A stretch of DNA of 5,436 nucleotides, from NCBI GenBank assembly GCA_002711495.1, contig PARM01000005.1, positions 11,583 to 17,018 of the forward strand, read 5' to 3'. How positions within the stretch are numbered: the stretch's first letter is position 1; each line of letters starts with the position of its first letter. This DNA is from Gammaproteobacteria bacterium (GTDB taxonomy: Bacteria > Pseudomonadota > Gammaproteobacteria > Pseudomonadales > Azotimanducaceae). The translations under genes and the position numbers were made by a program. The notes below the pieces were generated by a model. That model saw only the letters and a list, made by a program, of their open reading frames with translations, was not told where the DNA came from and searched no databases. Below, in pieces: positions 1-5,436 of the stretch.

Positions 1-924
1 GCCGGAGGTCAGTCTAATCCTACGTACCTTTTAAGCGCCGGTTTCGCGCAATATGTTATGCGTAGGAAGCCCCCAGGCGTTCTATTGAAGTCTGCGCATG
101 CGATCGATAGGGAGTACAGGGTGATCAAGGCCCTAGAGAATACCGATGTTCCGACCGCAAAAGCATTCGCGTTATGCATGGACGAGGGAGTTATTGGCAC
201 AAGTTTCTATGTGATGGAGTATCTTGAAGGTCGTGTTATTTGGGACAGCACTTCTGGCCCTTATGCACCAGAGGAACGGGCAAGATTTTGGGATTCCGCG
301 AATGATGCGATATCGAAACTTCATTGCGTGGATTTTGAATCTGTGGGGCTCAGCGATTTTGGAAAGCATGGAAATTACGTCGCGCGTCAATTAAAAAGAT
401 GGTCGGAACAGTATAATTACACAAGGTTTGAAGAAAATCCGTATATGGATAACCTAATCGAATATCTCCCAAAAAATATTCCCGTAGAGGACGAAACCGC
501 ATGTGCGATTGTTCATGGAGACCCGAAAATTGACAATATGATGATGCATCCGGAACGTGATGAAGTGATTGGGGTTTTAGATTGGGAATTGAGCACTCTA
601 GGAAATCCTGTCAGCGATTTTGCATATATGTGTATGCGTTACAGGGATTCTTTGAAAGATGTAAATCTAAAAAGTCTCGGGATCCCTACTGAAGAACAAT
701 ATGTAGAGGCTTATTGTCGTCGGACAGGGAGATCGGCAATAGATAATTGGGACTATTATATTGCTTTTAATATGTTTAGGTTGGCCGCTATCCTTCAGGG
801 GATCGCGAAGCGGGTCAAAGATGGAACGGCTTCAAGTAAAAATGCTGAAGAGGCTGGGCAAGGATCTTATGAGTTAGCGAAGCTTGCCTGGGCTCAAATC
901 GACAAATCTGTAAAAACTGACTAG
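1..924 (+). CDS. APH-fold phosphotransferase, ACAD10/ACAD11/LvaA type (5' end missing)
   Basis: The frame is open from the first base, and the residues before the first in-window ATG (58) already carry the family's glycine-rich GGQSNPTYLL motif (visible residues 2-11). The gene therefore starts left of the window and the ATG at 58 is internal; I estimate a few tens of residues are lost. The 307 visible residues then show RRKPPG (21-26), AHAIDREYRVIKAL (32-45), the catalytic Brenner motif HGDPKIDN (172-179; catalytic Asp174, metal-binding Asn179) and LDWELSTLG with metal-binding Asp194. The C-terminal end is complete and typical. Family knowledge: these kinase-like proteins resemble the kinase domain of ACAD10/ACAD11 and bacterial LvaA, which phosphorylate 4-hydroxyacyl-CoA so that the oxygen can be removed before beta-oxidation. 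That substrate is inferred here. No acyl-CoA dehydrogenase partner is visible, though one could lie upstream. The protein is expected to be cytosolic. It ends TAG and runs convergently with the next gene. Family certain, substrate uncertain. Confidence 0.93.
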   Translation, partial: AGGQSNPTYLLSAGFAQYVMRRKPPGVLLKSAHAIDREYRVIKALENTDVPTAKAFALCMDEGVIGTSFYVMEYLEGRVIWDSTSGPYAPEERARFWDSANDAISKLHCVDFESVGLSDFGKHGNYVARQLKRWSEQYNYTRFEENPYMDNLIEYLPKNIPVEDETACAIVHGDPKIDNMMMHPERDEVIGVLDWELSTLGNPVSDFAYMCMRYRDSLKDVNLKSLGIPTEEQYVEAYCRRTGRSAIDNWDYYIAFNMFRLAAILQGIAKRVKDGTASSKNAEEAGQGSYELAKLAWAQIDKSVKTD

Positions 925-1051
925 ATACCAAATTTTCGATATAGAGCATAAGTGTTTGTTGTTTTCTCTGCCCGTTCAGAGTGCTGGAACACCATTTTGA
1001 ATCTGCTGTATCTAAAGTTTAAACCCTCTCGCGGAAAACAAAACCTATACC

Positions 1052-2239
1052 TCAGTAAGTCTGCGCTGGGTTTAAATATTGCTCTGCAACTCTAACCCAC
1101 CAACTTGCGCCGAGTGTTAAGATTTTGTCATTAAAATCGTAAAGTGGATTATGAATCATGCATGAGCCCTCACCGTCACCATTGCCTATCCATATATAGG
1201 CGCCAGGACGTTCTTTGAGCATAAAGGCAAAATCTTCTGAGCCCATCGAGGGGCGGTGATCTGAAATAAGATTCTCTTCGCCCACTAAATCAACCGCTGC
1301 TTTGCGAGCTTGCAGAGATTCTTTTTCATTATTAATTGTAGGCGGGTAACGCCTCTCGTAGTGGAAATCGCATCGTGCTTCAAAGGCCTTGGCTATTTCC
1401 TTACTTAAGTCACCCATTCTCCGTTCGAGCTGTAATTGAATTTTTTCGGAAAAGCAGCGAGCAGAGCCACCTATCTTTGCGTTGGATGGTATGACGTTGA
1501 AAGTATCTCCGGCCTGAAATTTAGTTACTGATAAGACCGCGGGTTCTTGAGGGTTTATCTCCTTTGCCACAATATTTTGAAAGGCTTCAACTATTTTTGT
1601 GCCAATCTGAATAGGATCTGTTGCGAGATGAGGCATGGCCGCATGTCCGCCTTTTCCGTGAACTGTTAACTCAAAAACGTCAAAAGCCGCCATCATCGGA
1701 CCCGGTTTTATAGCAAAACAGCCAACCGGGATGCCGGGAATATTATGCATACCGAAAATAGAGTCTACGGGAAATCGTTTGAACAATCCGTCTTCAATCA
1801 TAGCTTTACCGCCACCCTCATTTTCCTCTGCCGGCTGAAATATGAAGTGAATAGTTCCCGAGAATTTTCCGTGATTTGATAGGTATTGTGCTGCTCCGAG
1901 GAGCATTGTTGTGTGCCCGTCATGTCCGCAAGCGTGCATTTTTCCAGGGTTTTTTGACTTATGGCTGAAATTGTTTCCTTCGTGTATTGGCAACGCATCA
2001 AGATCTGCTCGCAGGCCCACCGCTAAGTTACCGCTGCCTTTTCTCAAAGTTCCCACAACACCTGTCCCTGCAATATTCTCCTCAACGTCGATGTTGAATT
2101 CTCTGAGTTTTTTGGCAACGAACTTCGCTGTGTGGTGTTCTTCAAAAGCAAGTTCAGGGTGAGAGTGAAGATCTCTGCGCCACTCAATGAGTGTTCCCTC
2201 GACCTCTTCGATCTCTTTAAAGATTTTCATCTTTGTCAA
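1052..2239 (-). CDS. M20 family amidohydrolase (hippurate hydrolase / N-acyl-L-amino acid amidohydrolase type)
   Basis: A full-length 395-residue cytosolic metallohydrolase, the usual length for subfamily M20D, with no signal peptide. It should hydrolyse the amide bond of N-acyl amino acids or related conjugates using two metal ions. Visible motifs: WRRDLHSHPELAFEE (20-34), GLRADLDALPI (75-85), MHACGHDGHT (101-110), FQPAEENEGGG (134-144), GMHNIPGIPVG (163-173), the lid/dimerisation domain from about 186 to 300 opening with VHGKGGHAAMPH, and GSEDFAFM (333-340). By family comparison the metal ligands are Cys104, His106, Glu139, His165 and His363, and the catalytic base is Glu138; all are present. 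The chosen start is TTG at 2239. It has AGGA seven bases upstream (2247-2250) and overlaps the ChaC stop as TTGA. An ATG three codons later (2230) is the alternative, with GGAG 11 bases away. It is the last gene of the minus-strand block. The acyl group and amino acid preferred cannot be read from sequence. Confidence 0.94.
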   Translation of the reverse strand: MTKMKIFKEIEEVEGTLIEWRRDLHSHPELAFEEHHTAKFVAKKLREFNIDVEENIAGTGVVGTLRKGSGNLAVGLRADLDALPIHEGNNFSHKSKNPGKMHACGHDGHTTMLLGAAQYLSNHGKFSGTIHFIFQPAEENEGGGKAMIEDGLFKRFPVDSIFGMHNIPGIPVGCFAIKPGPMMAAFDVFELTVHGKGGHAAMPHLATDPIQIGTKIVEAFQNIVAKEINPQEPAVLSVTKFQAGDTFNVIPSNAKIGGSARCFSEKIQLQLERRMGDLSKEIAKAFEARCDFHYERRYPPTINNEKESLQARKAAVDLVGEENLISDHRPSMGSEDFAFMLKERPGAYIWIGNGDGEGSCMIHNPLYDFNDKILTLGASWWVRVAEQYLNPAQTY

Positions 2240-2766
2240 CTCTCCGTCCTGTCTTTGAGATTTTTCCAGATAGCTTCGGTGTGTCTCTCGTAAACGCCCA
2301 GTCGTCTAAGCTCCCTAATTATAAGCATAATATATTCGCGATTCGCCCCGCTAGGTCCCCGCGCTCGGGCTGTTTGTCTTGCGATAGAGTGCACTGAGTC
2401 CTCTTCTGAATAATACCGATTATTTGGCCCAGCAACATAAGTCACGCATTCAAACGAATATCCCAAGGAAGATGTCGCAATTGTCTCCGTTCTCTCGTAG
2501 CCATTTCGCTCCCTTCCGTCAAGCCTCTGGAAGGTTTCTTTCTCATCAGATTTCGCGACACTGTAAGCTATTCCCCAACACCTGCTGTTTTTCTTACGAA
2601 TTATAGTAGCCACCCTGCCGGGCTTAGAGCTTGTGCCTCTGTGGTCCGAAGACTCTTGCCAGAATCGTCTCTCCCACCCTTTTATGAAACACGTTTCTTT
2701 TTTTTTATAACGAAATCCTGGATTCCACATGATTGACCCATAGCCAAAAACCCAAATTTCGCTCAT
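2236..2766 (-). CDS. ChaC-like gamma-glutamylcyclotransferase
   Basis: 176 residues, the size of a compact ChaC protein. Family members cleave the gamma-glutamyl bond of glutathione, giving 5-oxoproline and Cys-Gly in the cytosol. The protein opens with WVFGYGSIMWNPGF (5-18), the substrate-binding loop of the fold. It continues with GTSSKPGRVAT (44-54), WGIAY (64-68) and LDGRERNGYE (82-91), in which Glu86 is the expected catalytic acid/base. ARGPSGANREYI (135-146), a conserved late ChaC motif, closes the fold. No signal peptide or membrane segment is present. The ATG overlaps the phosphatase stop as ATGA and no Shine-Dalgarno sequence precedes it, so it is probably translated by re-initiation. 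Its own TGA overlaps the TTG of the amidohydrolase. A run of nine A on the coding strand (codons 21-23) is a possible slippage site. Specificity for glutathione over other gamma-glutamyl compounds is inferred from the family. The symbol chaC would be reasonable, but the E. coli gene context is absent. Confidence 0.92.
   Translation of the reverse strand: MSEIWVFGYGSIMWNPGFRYKKKETCFIKGWERRFWQESSDHRGTSSKPGRVATIIRKKNSRCWGIAYSVAKSDEKETFQRLDGRERNGYERTETIATSSLGYSFECVTYVAGPNNRYYSEEDSVHSIARQTARARGPSGANREYIMLIIRELRRLGVYERHTEAIWKNLKDRTES
2242..2250 (-). promoter_or_regulatory. Ribosome binding site region for the M20 amidohydrolase
   Basis: The minus strand reads AGGACGGAG here. The AGGA part is seven bases from the TTG at 2239 and the GGAG part is eleven bases from the ATG at 2230. 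The first spacing is more usual, so the TTG start overlapping the ChaC stop is preferred. Both starts remain possible, and they differ by only three residues. Confidence 0.55.
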
Positions 2767-3605
2767 TTTGAACTTAATCTAAGGTTTGTCTGTTCGATGT
2801 AAGCCAAAACATCGAGAATGCCATTTTTATCGTAATCCCCGCACGTATACTTGGCTTTGGCTTTAAGTCTAGGGTCAGCATTCCCCATCGCAAATCCGTG
2901 GTGGCTCGCAGAGATCATTGGAAGATCGTTTAGCTCATCCCCGACGCAGCAAACCTGATTTTCTGCTAGGTTTAGCTCTCGCAATAGTTTTTTTATACCT
3001 GTCCATTTATCTACCCGCTTTGGCGTGATCTCGCAATAATAGTTCGGCTTCTCAAAAGCTGGAACCGAAACAGTATTATATTGATATGGAAACCTCTGGT
3101 TCAAAGCTTTCGAGAACTCTTCAAGGTCCTCCTTCTTCCCTATAATTCCCGCCACTAAGACTTTTTCGGTTTCTGAAACTAAATCTGATATTTCTGAGAC
3201 TGCTTCATTATTTTTGTAATGCTCTCGGGTTACGTTGTTCCAGAAAGATGAGCGGTCGATTAAAAAATCAGCCCCCCCTTTTTCCTCCGAGTCTCGTTGT
3301 GCAAATATTGTCAGACCTGTTTCTCTTGCAATCTCTGCTACGTGGGTTGCCGAGAAGGTCTCAGATTTAAAAGTCTCTCTCAACGGAGTTTTTATAAGTG
3401 CACCACCATTACATATAACCCAAGGCTCGAAACCTAGATTATCTATCAGATTTCGGGTTGTTCTATATCTTCGTCCTGTGGCAATAGTTATTGTGACGAA
3501 CCCTGCTGCGTGCAGCGCATTCAAGCCTTTCTTCGTCTCTGTAAGAATCTGATTCTTAGGAAGTGCAAGAGTCCCGTCTAAATCTAGCGCTAATAGCTTA
3601 ATCAA
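2763..3605 (-). CDS. Cof-type HAD-superfamily hydrolase (small-molecule phosphatase)
   Basis: A complete 280-residue HAD phosphatase of the Cof/type-IIB cap group. These enzymes dephosphorylate sugar phosphates, nucleotides or cofactor phosphates through an aspartyl-phosphate. Motif I is LALDLDGTL (5-13), with nucleophile Asp8 and acid/base Asp10. Motif II is TIATGR (40-45, Thr43). ICNGG (64-68) is typical of the family. The cap domain spans roughly 85-190. Motif III lysine is probably Lys200 in ITPKRVDKWTGIKKLL. Motif IV is VGDELNDLPM (221-230), with Asp223 and Asp227 binding magnesium. All catalytic residues are present. The start is TTG at 3605, supported by GAGG eight bases upstream and by the position of motif I right at the N-terminus, as is normal. 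The gene lies 10 bases after the DUF5916 stop and overlaps the ChaC start by 4 bases. The substrate cannot be predicted, and members of this group are often promiscuous. Confidence 0.93.
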   Translation of the reverse strand: MIKLLALDLDGTLALPKNQILTETKKGLNALHAAGFVTITIATGRRYRTTRNLIDNLGFEPWVICNGGALIKTPLRETFKSETFSATHVAEIARETGLTIFAQRDSEEKGGADFLIDRSSFWNNVTREHYKNNEAVSEISDLVSETEKVLVAGIIGKKEDLEEFSKALNQRFPYQYNTVSVPAFEKPNYYCEITPKRVDKWTGIKKLLRELNLAENQVCCVGDELNDLPMISASHHGFAMGNADPRLKAKAKYTCGDYDKNGILDVLAYIEQTNLRLSSK

Positions 3606-3612
3606 AATTTAG

Positions 3613-3618
3613 TCCTCA
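3613..3618 (-). promoter_or_regulatory. Shine-Dalgarno site for the HAD phosphatase TTG start
   Basis: On the minus strand TGAGGA ends about seven bases before the TTG at 3605, near-ideal spacing. It decides the non-ATG start, since no ATG with a better site lies near motif I. The TGA stop of the DUF5916 gene (3616-3618) is the first half of this site, so ribosomes finishing the barrel protein stop directly on it. That arrangement favours coupling of the two genes (inference). Confidence 0.7.
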
Positions 3619-5436
3619 ATTTCCTAGGCGATATCTGAGTTTAAGGATTAAGGAATCAGTTTTTCTATTGCTCCAAGTATCTCTTAGTAAATCTTTTAAA
3701 TGCCTTTCCGGGTCACTGGGCAAATCGGCGTCTCGGGTGTAGACGACGAAGAGGTCCGATAATGGAGCTATCTCCCACCGATATCTTGCCTGAAAAATTA
3801 GTTTGCTAATAGAAAAATCTCTTTCCCCAGACGCCCTGGAGGAATCTGATATAAGCTCGCCCGCGACTGAAGGGGTCATCCAGCGCTTGCTTTCATTAGC
3901 CCTGATTCCAACCCATTGAGCACTGACTTGAAATTGCTGTTTTGGGGACGGAACGTAAACAATTTCTACTTTTGGTTCCCAACTCCTTCCATCGAAAGTT
4001 GTTAGGTTTCTTTCAGATTCATGCAATAGCCAGCCGATTCGTTTTTTGTGACTTACACTTAAATCCGTGGAGAAGTTTGGTATCGGTTGCCAGCTAATTT
4101 CGTATTCAAGTCCTTTCGAGTTACCTCCAACGTGCTCCTCTTCATATGATACTGAAAGCTCATGATTTAACTTGCGAGATTTGTCAGACTGGAAGGACAG
4201 GCCCAATTTAAAGCGGTCTTTTATTTTGTATGTCCCGTTTCCTCTTGCATTCAAATCGTCCCATCTCGATGGAAGATACGCAAGGTTCGCTTTAAAAGCA
4301 TGGTTTTTTATAAATTCAAAACGCATATTCGAGTAAATTCCTTTTCTTACGGCTAAATCATCTCCGTTGAACTCTAGTCGAGCTCCAAATTCTATTCTGC
4401 TTGACTTTAGGTTCTTTAGCTCTGAGTTTGTAAATGTGAATTTATAATTTGTCCCATAGGTGTTGTTTCTTCGAAGGAAGCCAAAATCGTTCACATCGAA
4501 ATTTGAATCATAGTAATCTAAAGCGAGATCGTGCCTGAAACCCTTACTCGGGGTGTACCGAAAATCAACGTAGCTGCCGAATCCGTTTGAAGACCCCTTG
4601 TCACTTATAAGGACCTGACCATCAATCTTCCATCTCGCGCTTCTAGATAAAAAATGACCATCAACTCCATGCACGGAAGCATCCCCTTGCGGATGGCTAA
4701 CTAAAGTAGAAATCCAGCCGACTCCTCTTCTCCCGCCACTTTTGCGGGTCTCGTGCAGAATTCTCAGTGCATGAAAATCCCGTCCTTTTTGGCTAATATC
4801 AACCGCCTTTCCGAGAATCAAACCTCTTGAAAAACTGTCCTCTTCAATCGCACTCAAAATTCCGTACCGTAAGCGACCGTACTGACCGGTCAATTTTATA
4901 GCTCCCAAAAGTCCAGATGGGCTGTTTGACGTATCATCTAAATATTCAAACCCCTCTAAATCTGGAGTCTGAGGGGGGCTTCCTATGCGCCGGGTATTGA
5001 CCAGTATCAGAGGATTTTTTCCTGACCTACCGCTGGTTCTTTGTGCGGAAGTGGTAAAAATCTCTTGTCCCTCAAGAAAAAAGGCTCTTTTTTCTGGGAA
5101 GAAGGTCTCAAAGGGCGACAAATTCACGTCTACTTTATCAGCTTCTACATTCCCAAAATCAGGGTTCAAGGTCGCGCTTAGCTGGAGATTGCTAGAGGGT
5201 TTCCAGAATAAATCAAAACCAACTTTATGGTCATCGATCCGCTCGATTGAGTCATAAGATGACGAGACGAATGGGTAAAAAACGAGCTCCCTTGATGGAG
5301 ATAAGTTCTGTATCGAGAGTTTTTTCAATGCACTAAGAAAAACGGGACCGGAGTCTGGTAAAGGCGGCAATCCCCAGGCCTCGCCTTTACTTGAGAGAAG
5401 CCGTTTCGCTCCAAAACCGATCGTTCTTAGGTCCTC
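3616..5436 (-). CDS. DUF5916-domain outer-membrane beta-barrel protein (5' end missing)
   Basis: The frame is open to the right edge of the window, giving 606 visible residues. The TTG at 5370 is internal, because family-like sequence continues upstream of it (IGFGAKRLL, EAWG). The DUF5916 signature is clear: ATLNPDFGNVEADKVDVNLS (88-107), then FETFFPEKRAFFLEG (109-123) and TRRIG (148-152). After it come many alternating hydrophobic/polar stretches separated by polar turns, including DFGFLRRNN, as expected for outer-membrane beta strands. The protein ends with a strand-like LILKLRYRLGN. Family knowledge: such proteins usually have a signal peptide and a CBM9-like domain at the N-terminus and are predicted to sit in the outer membrane; their function is not established. 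The missing N-terminal part presumably holds those elements (inference). It is the first visible gene of the minus-strand block, 10 bases before the HAD phosphatase. Its TGA lies inside that gene's ribosome binding site. Domain assignment is strong, function unknown. Confidence 0.9.
   Translation of the reverse strand, partial: EDLRTIGFGAKRLLSSKGEAWGLPPLPDSGPVFLSALKKLSIQNLSPSRELVFYPFVSSSYDSIERIDDHKVGFDLFWKPSSNLQLSATLNPDFGNVEADKVDVNLSPFETFFPEKRAFFLEGQEIFTTSAQRTSGRSGKNPLILVNTRRIGSPPQTPDLEGFEYLDDTSNSPSGLLGAIKLTGQYGRLRYGILSAIEEDSFSRGLILGKAVDISQKGRDFHALRILHETRKSGGRRGVGWISTLVSHPQGDASVHGVDGHFLSRSARWKIDGQVLISDKGSSNGFGSYVDFRYTPSKGFRHDLALDYYDSNFDVNDFGFLRRNNTYGTNYKFTFTNSELKNLKSSRIEFGARLEFNGDDLAVRKGIYSNMRFEFIKNHAFKANLAYLPSRWDDLNARGNGTYKIKDRFKLGLSFQSDKSRKLNHELSVSYEEEHVGGNSKGLEYEISWQPIPNFSTDLSVSHKKRIGWLLHESERNLTTFDGRSWEPKVEIVYVPSPKQQFQVSAQWVGIRANESKRWMTPSVAGELISDSSRASGERDFSISKLIFQARYRWEIAPLSDLFVVYTRDADLPSDPERHLKDLLRDTWSNRKTDSLILKLRYRLGN

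Noticed and set aside
58..60. ATG as the start of the phosphotransferase
   Set aside because: The conserved GGQSNPTY motif lies upstream of it in the same frame, so this methionine is internal.
966..981. Short inverted repeat CTCTG-N6-CAGAG in the convergent spacer, a possible terminator
   Set aside because: The stem is only five base pairs and no T tract follows on either strand, so it is too weak to call.
1017..1024. Eight-base palindrome GTTTAAAC in the spacer
   Set aside because: A single short AT-rich palindrome with no second copy or flanking operator-like symmetry is expected by chance.
1911..2162. Open frame of 83 codons on the plus strand opposite the M20 gene
   Set aside because: It is antisense to conserved M20 motifs, and its composition reflects the codons of the real gene.
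3235..3552. Open frame of 105 codons on the plus strand opposite the HAD gene
   Set aside because: It lies wholly within the well-supported phosphatase, and its translation looks like a shadow with no motif.
4985..5257. Open frame of 90 codons on the plus strand opposite the DUF5916 gene
   Set aside because: It is antisense to a clear DUF5916 coding region and its translation shows no recognisable domain.
5368..5370. TTG as a possible start of the DUF5916 protein
   Set aside because: The frame stays open to the window edge with family-like residues upstream, and starting here would remove the signal peptide expected for an outer-membrane protein.

Overview
The window looks like the chromosome of a Gram-negative proteobacterium, probably a gammaproteobacterium or an alphaproteobacterium of moderate, slightly AT-leaning composition. 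The reasons are an outer-membrane DUF5916 barrel, a proteobacterial-type ChaC, an ACAD10/11-type phosphotransferase and Shine-Dalgarno-led genes packed tightly. The class is inferred from gene families only; there is no rRNA, tRNA or other marker here. Coding density is very high. I see no insertion sequence, prophage gene, CRISPR array or RNA gene.

Layout. Positions 1-924 (+) hold the 3' part of an aminoglycoside-phosphotransferase-fold kinase of the ACAD10/ACAD11/LvaA type; its beginning lies left of the window. A 127-base convergent spacer (925-1051) follows. The rest of the window is one minus-strand block, read from right to left: a DUF5916 outer-membrane protein (3616-5436, beginning cut off by the right edge), a Cof-type HAD phosphatase (2763-3605), a ChaC-like gamma-glutamylcyclotransferase (2236-2766) and an M20 amidohydrolase of the hippurate hydrolase type (1052-2239). 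The junctions are a 10-base gap, a 4-base ATGA overlap and a 4-base TTGA overlap. The three downstream genes are therefore almost certainly co-transcribed and probably translationally coupled, and very likely co-transcribed with the barrel gene. The operon promoter is outside the window.

How the genes may work together. ChaC enzymes cleave glutathione to 5-oxoproline and Cys-Gly. M20D amidohydrolases remove acyl groups from N-acyl amino acids, and some act on N-acetylated cysteine conjugates. An outer-membrane barrel, a small-phosphate phosphatase and these two amide-bond enzymes could form a scavenging or detoxification set for peptide or thiol compounds. That is inference from gene order; each family on its own is well known. 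The plus-strand kinase belongs to a separate unit, probably concerned with hydroxyacyl-CoA catabolism. Nothing here can be called a new system from sequence alone; the most noteworthy feature is the tight coupling of the minus-strand block.
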